A stretch of DNA of 19,606 nt from VGWB01 sp964480945 (GCA_964480945.1 CAYZRX010000075.1:1-19606); one strand, 5' to 3'. Positions 1 through 6,876 are shown, counted from the first letter of the stretch. A program made the numbers and translations. Notes: generated from the sequence alone by a model not told the origin.

Positions 1-661
1 ATGACTTGAAGAACAGAAAATATGCCGGTATCGCTGCAAATCCGAGCGGGATGAGCAGCCAGAAGATCACTGCGACAGCATCGATCCACACCTTGTACTT
101 CTGATTCCGCAGACCCAGGGTTTGAAAGCCGGATTGGAAGCCATGCTTCAGATGGAACCCGAGGAACGCGAGGGAAACGATGTAGAAGATGCTGAGGATG
201 GGATCGGAAAACGCCGTAGAAACCATCTGGTAGGGGGTCATGGTCTCAGTCCCGAATCGAGTCGGAATCCAGAACGTGGTCAGGTGCGACACCAGGAAGA
301 AGCCGACGAGCCCAGCGCTGGTGCTCAGCATCGGCGTCCTCGATGAGAATTTCGTGTTGTCCTTCAGGCGATACATGTCGTACCCCACCGGCCGTGAGAG
401 CCTGTTCATCATCCAGACCCAAACGCCGCTGATCATATGCGCCAGAATCCCGACGAACAGGACGATCTCGATCGTTCTGATGACAAAGTTGGTCGACATA
501 AAGTGTGCGACCTGGTTGTACGCTTCACCCCCATCCTGCTTGAACAAGAAAAGGTTCGCGCTGACGTGCACGATCAGAAACGTGCAGAGAAAGAGCCCGC
601 TCAGGCTCATGATGATCTTCTTGCCGATGGAGGATCGATAGAAAAGGATAAATTTGTTCAT
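1..661 (-). CDS. sdhC: Succinate dehydrogenase/fumarate reductase cytochrome b subunit (partial)
   Basis: Membrane anchor subunit of complex II. It binds heme b and passes electrons between the flavoprotein/iron-sulfur subunits and quinone in the cytoplasmic membrane. Reading from ATG at 661, 220 codons are visible and the frame is still open at the window edge, so the C-terminus and any sdhA/sdhB partners lie outside. The protein begins MNKFILFYRSSIGKK and shows five hydrophobic segments (roughly residues 15-40, 60-85, 115-132, 150-172, 190-218). Histidines at about 32, 75, 126 and 170/173 sit inside or beside these segments, as expected for the heme ligands of the B. subtilis/Bacteroidota-type SdhC. 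No clear Shine-Dalgarno site precedes the start. Family usual length is about 200-235 residues, so little is missing. I am confident of the family; succinate versus fumarate direction cannot be told. Confidence 0.88.
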   Translation of the reverse strand, partial: MNKFILFYRSSIGKKIIMSLSGLFLCTFLIVHVSANLFLFKQDGGEAYNQVAHFMSTNFVIRTIEIVLFVGILAHMISGVWVWMMNRLSRPVGYDMYRLKDNTKFSSRTPMLSTSAGLVGFFLVSHLTTFWIPTRFGTETMTPYQMVSTAFSDPILSIFYIVSLAFLGFHLKHGFQSGFQTLGLRNQKYKVWIDAVAVIFWLLIPLGFAAIPAYFLFFKS

Positions 662-802
662 GGCGACAGTATGGTTAGATCAACCTTGAATTGAGTTTTG
701 TTCCCCGCGCACAGGAGGCTTTCGCCGCGCAACTCAACGGGACTGATGGGGGCATCGAGGGGACATAACCGGTACCAAGCGTACCGCGTTTTCCGCCGCA
801 GG

Positions 803-831
803 ATTTTAGAAAAGAATTCGACAAAATGCAA
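803..831 (-). promoter_or_regulatory. Possible sigma70-like promoter of sdhC
   Basis: On the minus strand TTGCAT (826-831) and TAAAAT (803-808) are separated by 17 bp. The -10 matches 5 of 6 consensus bases, the -35 only 3 of 6. It would give a leader of about 135 nt before sdhC. That leader contains the inverted repeat CGGTAC/GTACCG (770-775 and 781-786), a possible operator. Nothing else was recognised in the 304 bp between sdhC and ftsX. Confidence 0.35.
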
Positions 832-965
832 TTTCAGATTCTCGTGCCGTTTCCATAAAGTGACTCTGTGTTTTTCGATAATGCGACTGCAAATGGAAAC
901 GAGCACCACTGCTTTCTTCGTGAAGGTTCAGACAGAAAACGCAAGATTTCTTTTGAGAAGTGGCA

Positions 966-1847
966 CTAGTTATGCACCACCGTTTCCCCAATGAACCTTC
1001 TGATGGAGATCGCACTTCCGAGAAACCCGAGGACACAGCCGACCGCGATGACGACGACGTAATACAACGGTTGCACACGAGCGAATTCGGCGAGCTCTGA
1101 GGAAATCCATCGCGCGAGATATTCAAAAACGAGAAACAGAATGCCCGCGGCGACGCAGCCGCCAACGAAGCCCTGGATCAATCCCTCCAGAATAAAGGGC
1201 CCCCGTATGAATGCTTTGGTGGCACCGATCAGCTTCATGGTTTGAACGATCTTCCGTTTTGCATAAATGGCGAGACGGATGGTGTTCGCGACCAGAAAAA
1301 TCGAGGAGATGGAGATAAAGACACCGATGCCGAACACGAGCCACAGGAAGGTCGTGGCACGGCGATCCAGCATCTCTAAGAGGGTCTTTCGGTAGATGAC
1401 ATCATCCACGCCCTTGATCTGCTTCACCGCGGCATAGATCTTTTCCGCCGCTCTTGCGTTCTTGTACCCATCCTTCAGATAGATCTTGACCGACGCGGGA
1501 AGTGGATTGAAGTCGAGAACTCTTTTGATATCCTCGCCGAACTCCTCCTTGAAGATTGCGGCTGCCTGTTCTTTGGAGATGTAGCGAACCTCCCGCACCC
1601 CCTCGAGGGTTGCGATACTATCGCGCACGATGGACGTTTCGATCGGCGTCAGGTAGCCGGCGAGGAATGCTTCCATCTCGACCTTGTCGCGCAGCGATCG
1701 GATGATGGTATTGGCATTGAGGACGAGAATGGTGAAGGAGCCGAGCAGCAGGAGGGAAATGCAGATGGTGGTAATCGCAGCCAGCACCGAGAGCTTTGCC
1801 CGCCTGAACCCGGAGAATCCTTCTCTGAACAGATACGTGATCTGCAT
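966..1847 (-). CDS. ftsX: Cell division ABC transporter permease FtsX
   Basis: FtsX is the membrane partner of the ATPase FtsE. The FtsEX complex acts at the division septum and controls peptidoglycan hydrolases through its extracytoplasmic domain. The 293-residue protein has the expected layout: a cytoplasmic N-terminus (MQITYLFREGFSGFRRAK), one membrane segment at about 19-43, an extracytoplasmic domain at about 45-170 (with VEMEAFLAGYLTPIE near its start), then three membrane segments near 168-192, 218-245 and 258-282. The length is normal. The ATG at 1847 follows the pheA stop codon by 3 bp, with AAGGA inside the end of pheA as ribosome binding site, so the two genes are cotranscribed and probably translationally coupled. 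ftsE is not in this window. FtsX is the last gene of the minus-strand cluster that starts at ybaB. Confidence 0.92.
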   Translation of the reverse strand: MQITYLFREGFSGFRRAKLSVLAAITTICISLLLLGSFTILVLNANTIIRSLRDKVEMEAFLAGYLTPIETSIVRDSIATLEGVREVRYISKEQAAAIFKEEFGEDIKRVLDFNPLPASVKIYLKDGYKNARAAEKIYAAVKQIKGVDDVIYRKTLLEMLDRRATTFLWLVFGIGVFISISSIFLVANTIRLAIYAKRKIVQTMKLIGATKAFIRGPFILEGLIQGFVGGCVAAGILFLVFEYLARWISSELAEFARVQPLYYVVVIAVGCVLGFLGSAISIRRFIGETVVHN

Positions 1848-1850
1848 GGC

Positions 1851-2678
1851 CTAGTCCTTGGAAGTTCCCGCGAAGGGGTACGAGCCCAACACGCGAGCGA
1901 ACGTCGTCAACTCGTCGAGATGGCTGAGGGCTTGCTGCATTCTTTTCTCTGCCGCCGAGCCTTCGACGTCGACATAGAAGAGATATTCCCATGGCCTGCC
2001 GACCAGGGGCCGCGATTCGATCTTCAGCATGTTGATCTCCCGCAAGGCGAAGACCGCCAGGGCCTTGAAGAGAGCACCCGGCGCGTCTTTCACGGCAAAG
2101 ACGATCGACGTCTTCCTTCCCCGTCTCGCGTCCGCCGGCTTGCGCGAGAGAGCAAGAAAGCGAGTGTAGTTGCGATGATTGCTCTCGATGTTTCGACGGA
2201 CGATCCTCAGGCCGTAGGTGGTGGCGGCACGGGCACTCGCAATCGCGGCGGCATCCCGGCGGTCTCTCTCGCGAATCATCTTCGCAGCCCCTGCGGTGTC
2301 ATAGTAGGCAACGACGTTGACACGCCGCAGCGAACGCACGAAATCGTCACATTGGCCCAGCGCCTGAGCGTGGGAGTAGACGGAACGGACGTCCCTCAAC
2401 GAGACACCGGGAAGCGCCATCAGGTGAAGCTGGACGCGGAGCTTCACCTCTCCGATGATGTGGAGCTTGTGCTTGAGCAACAGATCATAGTTTTGATGGA
2501 TACTTCCATAGACCGAGTTCTCAATGGGGATCATCCCGTACGAAGCTCGGTGGGTCGCCGCAAAGCGGAACACGTCCTTGAAACTCTTCCGTGGCGCAAG
2601 GGGCACGGCGCGACCGAAAAAGAGTCGCGCCGCCTCTTCACTGAAAGCGCCAAGCTCACCTTGGTATGCAACAATCAT
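1851..2678 (-). CDS. pheA: Prephenate dehydratase with ACT domain
   Basis: Converts prephenate to phenylpyruvate in phenylalanine biosynthesis (cytoplasmic). The 275-residue protein starts MIVAYQGELGAFSEEAA, the typical first strand of this family. The substrate-binding region includes YGMIPIENSVYGSIHQNYDLL-type sequence at about 47-67 and the catalytic NYTRF motif at 170-174 (Thr172, Arg173). An ACT regulatory domain follows at about 191-270, with GALF (201-204) and ESRP (221-224), the residues that bind phenylalanine for feedback inhibition. There is no chorismate mutase domain, so this is the monofunctional form. It sits 47 bp downstream of a lipoprotein gene and 3 bp upstream of ftsX in the same direction. 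The Shine-Dalgarno site is weak. No truncation or oddity was seen. Confidence 0.95.
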   Translation of the reverse strand: MIVAYQGELGAFSEEAARLFFGRAVPLAPRKSFKDVFRFAATHRASYGMIPIENSVYGSIHQNYDLLLKHKLHIIGEVKLRVQLHLMALPGVSLRDVRSVYSHAQALGQCDDFVRSLRRVNVVAYYDTAGAAKMIRERDRRDAAAIASARAATTYGLRIVRRNIESNHRNYTRFLALSRKPADARRGRKTSIVFAVKDAPGALFKALAVFALREINMLKIESRPLVGRPWEYLFYVDVEGSAAEKRMQQALSHLDELTTFARVLGSYPFAGTSKD

Positions 2679-2725
2679 AGGGAACGTCCCGTTCGCTCGT
2701 TGCCAGAAGGGGAAGGCATCCAGTT

Positions 2726-3256
2726 CTAGAAATTCGATTCATCACGCCAGCGGACGATCAGCCAGGATTTCTCGGGATCGGGCCGGATCAGTGTCCAGGT
2801 CGCATACCCGTCGATCCGTACGATATCACTCGGGTTGAACGACACCGTCAGGTTGAAATTGCGGCTCACCGTGGCCTTGGTATTGGACGAATCGGTGGAG
2901 AGGGAGATGATGTTGTTCCACACGAGGTCGAGGCGCTGGACGTTTTGGAAGAGGCCATACGTCGTCTGCATGTCTTCGTCCCTCCCCCACGTCACGTCGA
3001 CACCGCGGTCGTAGTCCCTGTAGATGAACGTGAAATCCGAGCTCAGCAGCTGCCCGTAGATCGTCGTGTCTCGAAACGTATAGGCGTACTTGAAGTTTTG
3101 AAACACGCCGTCGAGCGTCTTCGCGTCACCGAGAATCGAGTCGCCTGTGCCGAGACTTTCGTCCAGCCCCGGAGCGAAGGGATTGCATGCGCCGAGCAGA
3201 AGGACAACGGGCAGTATCTTCGCGATGTATGTCAATGAGCGGTCAGCCTTCAGCAT
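2726..3256 (-). CDS. Putative lipoprotein, NTF2-like size, paralogue of next gene
   Basis: I do not recognise the family. The protein has up to 176 residues. A signal segment (IAKILPVVLLLGAC) ends in a lipobox with Cys24, so it should be a lipid-anchored envelope protein of about 150 mature residues. The mature part is rich in aromatic residues and predicted strands (FQNFKYAYTFRD, YGQLLSSDFTFIYRDYD) and ends SWLIVRWRDESNF. The order (helix with FxNxxxAxxFRD, then strands ending in a Trp-Ile-Trp/Arg strand) resembles the neighbouring lipoprotein and would fit a small cone-like NTF2-type fold; this is inference. The start is uncertain: ATG at 3256 with GAGG upstream lies inside a 7-bp tandem repeat, and a TTG seven codons later would also leave a good signal peptide. 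No function can be assigned. Confidence 0.7.
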   Translation of the reverse strand: MLKADRSLTYIAKILPVVLLLGACNPFAPGLDESLGTGDSILGDAKTLDGVFQNFKYAYTFRDTTIYGQLLSSDFTFIYRDYDRGVDVTWGRDEDMQTTYGLFQNVQRLDLVWNNIISLSTDSSNTKATVSRNFNLTVSFNPSDIVRIDGYATWTLIRPDPEKSWLIVRWRDESNF

Positions 3257-3328
3257 TCAGCCCTCAGTGCACACCTTCAAACTTAAATCTTGAAACTCGG
3301 AACTCGAAACTTTCAACTCGCAACTCTT
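3244..3328. repeat. Degenerate 7-bp tandem repeat array
   Basis: Two blocks share the same 7-bp period. The first is CAGCCTT, CAGCATT, CAGCCCT, CAGTGCA (3244-3271). The second is AACTTAA, ATCTTGA, AACTCGG, AACTCGA, AACTTTC, AACTCGC, AACTCTT (3280-3328). The units keep their first three or four bases and vary at the end. The array covers the gap between the two lipoprotein genes and overlaps the first codons of the downstream one. Confidence 0.85.
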
Positions 3329-3333
3329 CACCG

Positions 3334-3939
3334 TCACTGCCCAAACTCCCCTTTCAAGTCGCTCCAGGTGAAATCGTTCGGGTTCGCTGCCAGATCCACC
3401 CACCGCCAGATGACCCAATTCCGGGAGCGATCGGCGATCAAGAAAAATTGAGCCCGTCCGCTGGCCAGCGTCGGCACGTTGGGAAGCGAGTGCTGCACAT
3501 TGAGTCGGTAGGTTGCTTCATATTGAGCCGAATCGGACTGAAGGCTCTGCGCGTTCAGAACATCGAACGTCAAGGTCGCCGATGATCCGCTCGGTATGTT
3601 CGATCGTAAATTCTCAAAATACTGCTGCTCAGATTGTCGTGTCCAGGTGAGGAAAACACCCCCGTATTTCAGCTTCGCCTGCGGCGTCGGCTCGAAGCTG
3701 AAGCTGCGGTCCGACGTCGAGGAATCGGCGAACGATTTGACATAGTTGAGAGAGTTCAGATCCCGAAATGCACTCACCATATTGCTAAACACGATCGACG
3801 GGTCGGTGGGTGGAACGTAGTTGGAGCTTGATTGAGATGGCGGCTCAGGATCCCTCGTCTCAAAGATGTTGCACGAAAACTGGATGCACGCAGCGAGAAG
3901 TGCAAGGAAAACGATCCGAGGGTTCACGTTCTTCTTCAA
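3334..3939 (-). CDS. Putative lipoprotein, paralogue of preceding lipoprotein
   Basis: I do not recognise the family. I choose TTG at 3939 as start because GAGGAG lies 10 nt upstream and the reading frame then begins with a normal lipoprotein signal (MKKNVNPRIVFLALLAACIQ followed by FSC); a longer frame to ATG 3993 would give an unlikely N-terminus. This gives 201 residues with the lipid-modified Cys near residue 23. A Ser/Pro-rich spacer (DPEPPSQSSSNYVPP) precedes a globular part containing IVFSNMVSAFRDLNSLNYVKSF-type sequence and ending NWVIWRWVDLAANPNDFTW. The segments VFxNxxxAxxFRD and the final Trp-Ile-Trp/Arg strand match the next lipoprotein gene, so the two look like tandem paralogues. 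It lies 25 bp after recR. Function unknown; it probably sits in the envelope. Confidence 0.72.
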   Translation of the reverse strand: MKKNVNPRIVFLALLAACIQFSCNIFETRDPEPPSQSSSNYVPPTDPSIVFSNMVSAFRDLNSLNYVKSFADSSTSDRSFSFEPTPQAKLKYGGVFLTWTRQSEQQYFENLRSNIPSGSSATLTFDVLNAQSLQSDSAQYEATYRLNVQHSLPNVPTLASGRAQFFLIADRSRNWVIWRWVDLAANPNDFTWSDLKGEFGQ

Positions 3940-3964
3940 CGATTGAGCTCTCCTCACCGGCGGA

Positions 3965-4564
3965 TCAGACGGCGATCCGGCCTTCGAGTGCACGGCTCAG
4001 CGTCGCTTCGTCAGCGTACTCCAGGTCGGTTCCGACCGGCAGGCCTCGCGCGATGCGCGTGACTTTCATGCCGAGGGGTTTCAGAAGTTTAGAGAGATAC
4101 AAGGTCGTCGCCTCTCCTTCCACATTCGGATTGAGGGCGAGAATGATCTCCTCCACGCTGGAGGGCGAGAGACGCTGCAACAGCTCCTTGATTCTGAGAT
4201 CCTCCGGACCTATGCCATCGAGGGGCGACAGAGCCCCCCCCAAGACGTGGTAAAGACCCCTGAATTCATTCGTTTTTTCGAGCGCCAGAACATCCGTCGG
4301 CTCCTCCACGACGCAGATGAGCGACCGGTCCCGTTTCGTGTTGGAGCAGATCAAGCACGGATCGCTCTCCGTGATGTTCGAGCAAATCGAGCAGTAGCGC
4401 ACCTTCTCTTTGACGGCCACCAGGGCCCGGGCGAGCGTCTCCACATCGTCTTTGCCCATCTTCACGATATACAATGCGAGGCGGTGTGCCGTTTTCCGGC
4501 CAATGCCGGGAAGTTGAGCGAACTGTTCGGCGAGCTGCTCGACCGATTCAGCGGTGAAGATCAT
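3965..4564 (-). CDS. recR: Recombination mediator protein RecR
   Basis: RecR works with RecO (and RecF) to load RecA on gapped single-stranded DNA during repair. The 199-residue length is standard. Domain order is clear: helix-hairpin-helix with LPGIGRKTAHRLALYI at about 18-33; a four-cysteine zinc site at Cys58, Cys61, Cys70 and Cys73; a Toprim domain from about residue 80 (LICVVEEPTDVLALE, then YHVLGGALSPLDGIGPEDL); and a C-terminal region with LARGLPVGTDLEYADEATL. It follows ybaB by 31 bp in the same direction, the ybaB-recR pairing seen in many bacteria; dnaX, often found upstream, is absent here. ATG start at 4564. No missing residues were noticed. Confidence 0.96.
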   Translation of the reverse strand: MIFTAESVEQLAEQFAQLPGIGRKTAHRLALYIVKMGKDDVETLARALVAVKEKVRYCSICSNITESDPCLICSNTKRDRSLICVVEEPTDVLALEKTNEFRGLYHVLGGALSPLDGIGPEDLRIKELLQRLSPSSVEEIILALNPNVEGEATTLYLSKLLKPLGMKVTRIARGLPVGTDLEYADEATLSRALEGRIAV

Positions 4565-4595
4565 ACTCTTGTGCGGGATCTCTGGTTCATCTGTC

Positions 4596-4940
4596 TTACA
4601 AACCGGGGAAGTTCAGGCCCGGGATGTTCGGAATCATACCCTGGGTGACCTTCTGCATTTCCTGCTGCGCCATCGCACTTGCCTCTTCGAGCGCTTTGTT
4701 CACGGCCGCGACGACGAGATCTTCGAGAATCTCCTTCTCCTCAGGGTTCACCACTTCCTTTTCGATCTCGATTTTGATGATCTGCTGCTTCCCGTTGGCC
4801 GTGACCTTGACCATGCCTCCACCCGACTCGGCCGTCACGGTCTTCTGTTCAAGCTCGGCTTGAACCTGCGCCATTCGTTCCTGCATCTTCTGCAGCTGCT
4901 TCATCATGCCTTGCATATTCGGCATTGGACCCTTCATCAT
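4596..4940 (-). CDS. ybaB: YbaB/EbfC family nucleoid-associated protein
   Basis: Small dimeric DNA-binding protein of the nucleoid. The start is placed at ATG 4940 because GGGG lies 6 nt upstream and the protein then begins MMKGPMPNMQGMMKQLQKM, the usual Met/Gln-rich N-terminal helix; a frame extending back to 5186 has no support. That gives 114 residues, close to the family norm. Visible signatures are KMQERMAQVQAELEQKTV, the glycine turn GGGMVKVTANGKQQI and the acidic segment IEKEVVNPEEKEILEDLV followed by an Ala-rich helix. The C-terminal tail ends MIPNIPGLNFPGL. It is the first gene of the minus-strand cluster and has a strong promoter about 50 bp upstream. Confidence 0.93.
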   Translation of the reverse strand: MMKGPMPNMQGMMKQLQKMQERMAQVQAELEQKTVTAESGGGMVKVTANGKQQIIKIEIEKEVVNPEEKEILEDLVVAAVNKALEEASAMAQQEMQKVTQGMIPNIPGLNFPGL

Positions 4941-4988
4941 CACGTGCCCCTTCGATCTTTCTGCTGGAATCGTTAGACAATTTCTGCC

Positions 4989-5017
4989 AATATAGGTTGA
5001 AATGGTAGGAATGTCAA
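4989..5017 (-). promoter_or_regulatory. Near-consensus sigma70 promoter for ybaB-recR cluster
   Basis: On the minus strand a perfect -35 TTGACA (5012-5017) and a -10 TATATT (4989-4994, 5 of 6) are spaced by exactly 17 bp. The expected transcript start is about 40 nt before the ybaB ATG. A second promoter of equal quality faces the other way 58 bp further right. Confidence 0.75.
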
Positions 5018-5075
5018 CGAAACGCGAAGGACCTTCGCATCGAGAGCAGAGGACGAGCTCTCCGGGAAAATCCGT

Positions 5076-5104
5076 TTGACTTTCGATGCAAATTGAGATA
5101 TATT
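5076..5104 (+). promoter_or_regulatory. Near-consensus sigma70 promoter for tRNA-Asn unit
   Basis: TTGACT (5076-5081) and TATATT (5099-5104) are separated by 17 bp, each matching 5 of 6 consensus bases. Transcription should start near 5111 and run through the interrupted tRNA copy (5149 on) into the intact tRNA-Asn at 5263, ending at the terminator at 5338-5377. Confidence 0.7.
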
Positions 5105-5148
5105 TTCGAGGCCCGGATGTGTCCCTCCGGGTTCTTCTTTCACATGCC

Positions 5149-5238
5149 ATTCCGCGATAGCTCAATGGTAGAGTCCCGTCAGACAACGACGGGATTTCGG
5201 TCCGCCACCTTCGGTGTTGGCCCTCAACATGCGGCTGT
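5149..5238 (+). pseudogene. Interrupted 5' copy of tRNA-Asn
   Basis: Bases 5149-5173 repeat exactly the 25 bp covering the 5' end and D arm of the intact tRNA-Asn (5261-5285). The match then breaks for 54 bp (5174-5227), which include the hairpin TCCCGTC/GACGGGA (5174-5180 and 5188-5194). It resumes with CATGCGGCTGT (5228-5238), the start of the anticodon arm, and is lost before the anticodon is complete. The T arm and 3' acceptor strand are missing. This is therefore a relic, not a functional tRNA. It lies directly downstream of the promoter, in the place where the gene itself would be expected. Confidence 0.75.
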
Positions 5239-5262
5239 CGCGTCGTTCTTTGCTTATACTAT

Positions 5263-5334
5263 TCCGCGATAGCTCAATGGTAGAGCATGCGGCTGTTAAC
5301 CGCAGGGTTGTAGGTTCGAGTCCTACTCGCGGAG
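5263..5334 (+). tRNA. tRNA-Asn (GTT)
   Basis: Full cloverleaf: acceptor TCCGCGA/TCGCGGA (5263-5269 with 5327-5333), D arm GCTC/GAGC with AATGGTA loop, anticodon stem TGCGG/CCGCA around loop CTGTTAA (anticodon GTT, 5295-5297), a five-base variable loop, and T arm GTAGG/CCTAC with TTCGAGT loop. The discriminator base is G, as expected for Asn. CCA is not encoded. A TATACT sequence at 5255-5260 is too close to the mature end to be its promoter; the upstream promoter at 5076-5104 is more likely. Confidence 0.97.
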
Positions 5335-5337
5335 CAA

Positions 5338-5377
5338 AATCCCGCTCTAGACGAACGTCTGGAGCGGGATTGTTTTT
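5338..5377 (+). terminator. Intrinsic terminator of tRNA-Asn unit
   Basis: Inverted repeat of 16 bp with one G-T pair (AATCCCGCTC-TAGACG against CGTCT-GGAGCGGGATT), a loop of two to four bases, followed by GTTTTT. It begins 3 bp after the tRNA. Confidence 0.9.
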
Positions 5378-5388
5378 GTGCGGGGGTT

Positions 5389-5486
5389 GTCCGCCTCTGG
5401 CGGACTCGCGGAGCATTTCGACTCACCCCACCATTGCTGGTGGGATTCGCTCACTGCTCCCTCGGATCCATTCTGGCGGTGAGTCG
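5389..5486. repeat. Cluster of nested palindromes before GIY-YIG relic
   Basis: Three inverted repeats are visible: GTCCGCC/GGCGGAC (5389-5395 and 5399-5405); CGACTCACC/GGTGAGTCG (5419-5427 and 5478-5486); and, nested inside the second, CCCACC/GGTGGG (5427-5432 and 5439-5444). They lead into the G/C-rich leader of the first GIY-YIG relic and look like a REP-type element rather than gene regulation. Confidence 0.6.
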
Positions 5487-5582
5487 AACCGTCCCGAGCG
5501 ACGCCGAGCGAGTCCTGAGCGAGGGTGCCGAATGCGACCGAGCCGAGGCGGAGTCGAGGGACCGCAACGCAGGGAGCGTTGA

Positions 5583-5693
5583 TTGCCAGCCTGGTTCTAC
5601 ATCCTTCGCCTCCAGTCTACCAACCTCTACAGCGAATCCACGCGTTCTCTCGAGAAAAGAATCCAAGACCACTTTGCCGGCAAGGGTTGCAAA
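5583..5693 (+). pseudogene. Truncated GIY-YIG endonuclease-like fragment (copy 1)
   Basis: From TTG 5583 the frame reads PAWFYILRLQSTNLY, then ESTRSLEKRIQDHFAGKGC, the first third of a small single-domain GIY-YIG protein (UPF0213-like, normally about 90 residues). The Tyr-Ile pair of the motif is present. The second part (normally Y-x-G-[SA]-T) is altered to YSEST, and homology stops at about 5690, where the terminator of the opposite gene begins. A leader rich in GAGCG/GTCGA strings precedes it (5475-5582). A longer relative lies at 8250-8534. The fragment cannot make a functional nuclease. Confidence 0.65.
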
Positions 5694-5740
5694 AGTCCGA
5701 CATCTACAAACATCAATCCGGAAAGATGTCGGACTTTTTT
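5694..5740. terminator. Bidirectional intrinsic terminator
   Basis: Perfect 12-bp stem AGTCCGACATCT/AGATGTCGGACT (5694-5705 and 5724-5735) with an 18-nt loop. Six T follow on the plus strand and TTTT on the minus strand. Its position just after the stop of the ATP-grasp gene suggests its main job is to end that minus-strand transcript. Confidence 0.85.
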
Positions 5741-5749
5741 CGTGCGAAG

Positions 5750-6817
5750 CTACTTTTGCTTCCGGGCAAGCGCGTATTCAACAATCTTGCGAAGGGTCTG
5801 GGAGAAGGACATTCCTACCTTTTCCGCGGATTCCATAAAGGAGACGCCTTCTGTCAGGTCCGGATTTGGATTGACCTCGAGCACGTAGACATGGTTCCGC
5901 TCACTGAGTCGAAGGTCCAGACGTGCATAATCCCGGCATCCCGTTACTTGATAGGCCCGAAGGGCGATCTCTTCAACTCTCTTCCGTACTCTTTTGGGCA
6001 GCTTCGCCGGGCAAACCGAATGCAACCGGTGATAGGTCTCAACCAGCGGGTTCCACTTCGCGTCATAGCTGATGATGTTCGGATGATCGGAGGGATATTC
6101 GGAGAAATCAAACTCTATGATCGGGAGGACGACCGGGGGATCATTCCCGAGAACGGATACGTGGAGTTCCCGGCCCTCAATGAATTCTTCGACGATGATG
6201 GGCGGGGCGAATTCAGCGAAGAGCTTCTTGATCCGATCGGAAAGGCTTGCATAGTCTCGCACCACGGAGTCCTTCTCCACGCCGGCACTGGCATCCTCCC
6301 GACCCGGCTTGACGATCACGGGGTAACGGAGACCGTGACGCTTCGGTATTCTCGGCTGTCGCAGAAGCCGGAATTTCGGCGTGGGGACGCCATTCGCGAG
6401 AAGGACCTGCTTCGTCAACCCTTTGCGCTGGCAGAGGGCCAGTGCGAAGGGGGGAGCACCCGTATAGGGGATCTGATAGAGCTCATAGAGGCCCGCGACG
6501 ATCGCCTCCAATCGGGGACTGTCGTGAAAGAACTCGACAAGGTTGAAGACGGCATCGGGGGGATTCCGCTGCAGCAGTCTTTCAAGCGTATCGAGCCGTT
6601 CCTCACAGTTCACGGCGCGCGCTGAAAATCCTTCTTTTCGCAGCGCTTTCACAATGGCGTTGAAGTCTTCCTTGACCGTGGACACGCGAAGAGGGTATTC
6701 GGGTGTGAACCCCAGAGACGCAGGATCGACATTCTTCATTTTCTCATATTCGTCCTCCCCAACAAAGTTGTAGAGGATGAGAACTCTACCGATCTTGGCC
6801 TTGCCTGTGTTGGGCAT
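5750..6817 (-). CDS. D-alanine-D-alanine ligase-like ATP-grasp protein
   Basis: ATP-grasp enzyme that would activate a carboxylate as acyl phosphate and join it to an amine. The start is set at ATG 6817, preceded by an ideal AGGAGGAG at 5-nt spacing, giving 355 residues. The N-terminal domain includes FNLVEFFHDSPRLEAIVAGLYEL-type sequence (about 91-113) and the Ddl-like IPYTGAPPFALALCQRKGLTK (about 116-136). Central and C-terminal domains show VIVKPGREDASAG with Lys170, EEFIEGREL (210-218), RLDLR with Asp301, and LEVNPNPDLTEG with Glu314, Asn316 and Asn318 as metal ligands. It is longer and more divergent than housekeeping Ddl (about 310 residues), and no cell wall genes are near. It is divergent from a cysteine peptidase gene with 119 bp between starts. 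The substrate may be a peptide or protein rather than D-Ala; that is inference. Confidence 0.85.
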   Translation of the reverse strand: MPNTGKAKIGRVLILYNFVGEDEYEKMKNVDPASLGFTPEYPLRVSTVKEDFNAIVKALRKEGFSARAVNCEERLDTLERLLQRNPPDAVFNLVEFFHDSPRLEAIVAGLYELYQIPYTGAPPFALALCQRKGLTKQVLLANGVPTPKFRLLRQPRIPKRHGLRYPVIVKPGREDASAGVEKDSVVRDYASLSDRIKKLFAEFAPPIIVEEFIEGRELHVSVLGNDPPVVLPIIEFDFSEYPSDHPNIISYDAKWNPLVETYHRLHSVCPAKLPKRVRKRVEEIALRAYQVTGCRDYARLDLRLSERNHVYVLEVNPNPDLTEGVSFMESAEKVGMSFSQTLRKIVEYALARKQK

Positions 6818-6876
6818 ATAACTCCTCCTGGTGAAAATATGCGCAATTTCTGGCCTCATCGCAAGAATTAGCATCA

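Noticed and set aside
1920..2729. A 269-codon plus-strand frame opposite pheA.
   Set aside because: pheA shows all family motifs on the other strand; this frame is a high-GC shadow.
3244..3328. CRISPR-like array.
   Set aside because: The units are 7 bp, contiguous and without spacers, so this is a simple tandem repeat.
5255..5260. TATACT as the -10 element of the tRNA-Asn gene.
   Set aside because: It ends 2 bp before the mature tRNA 5' end, so transcription would start inside the tRNA, and no -35 is correctly spaced.
5525..6625. A 366-codon plus-strand frame opposite the ATP-grasp gene.
   Set aside because: It is the complement of a well-supported ATP-grasp gene and has no motif of its own.
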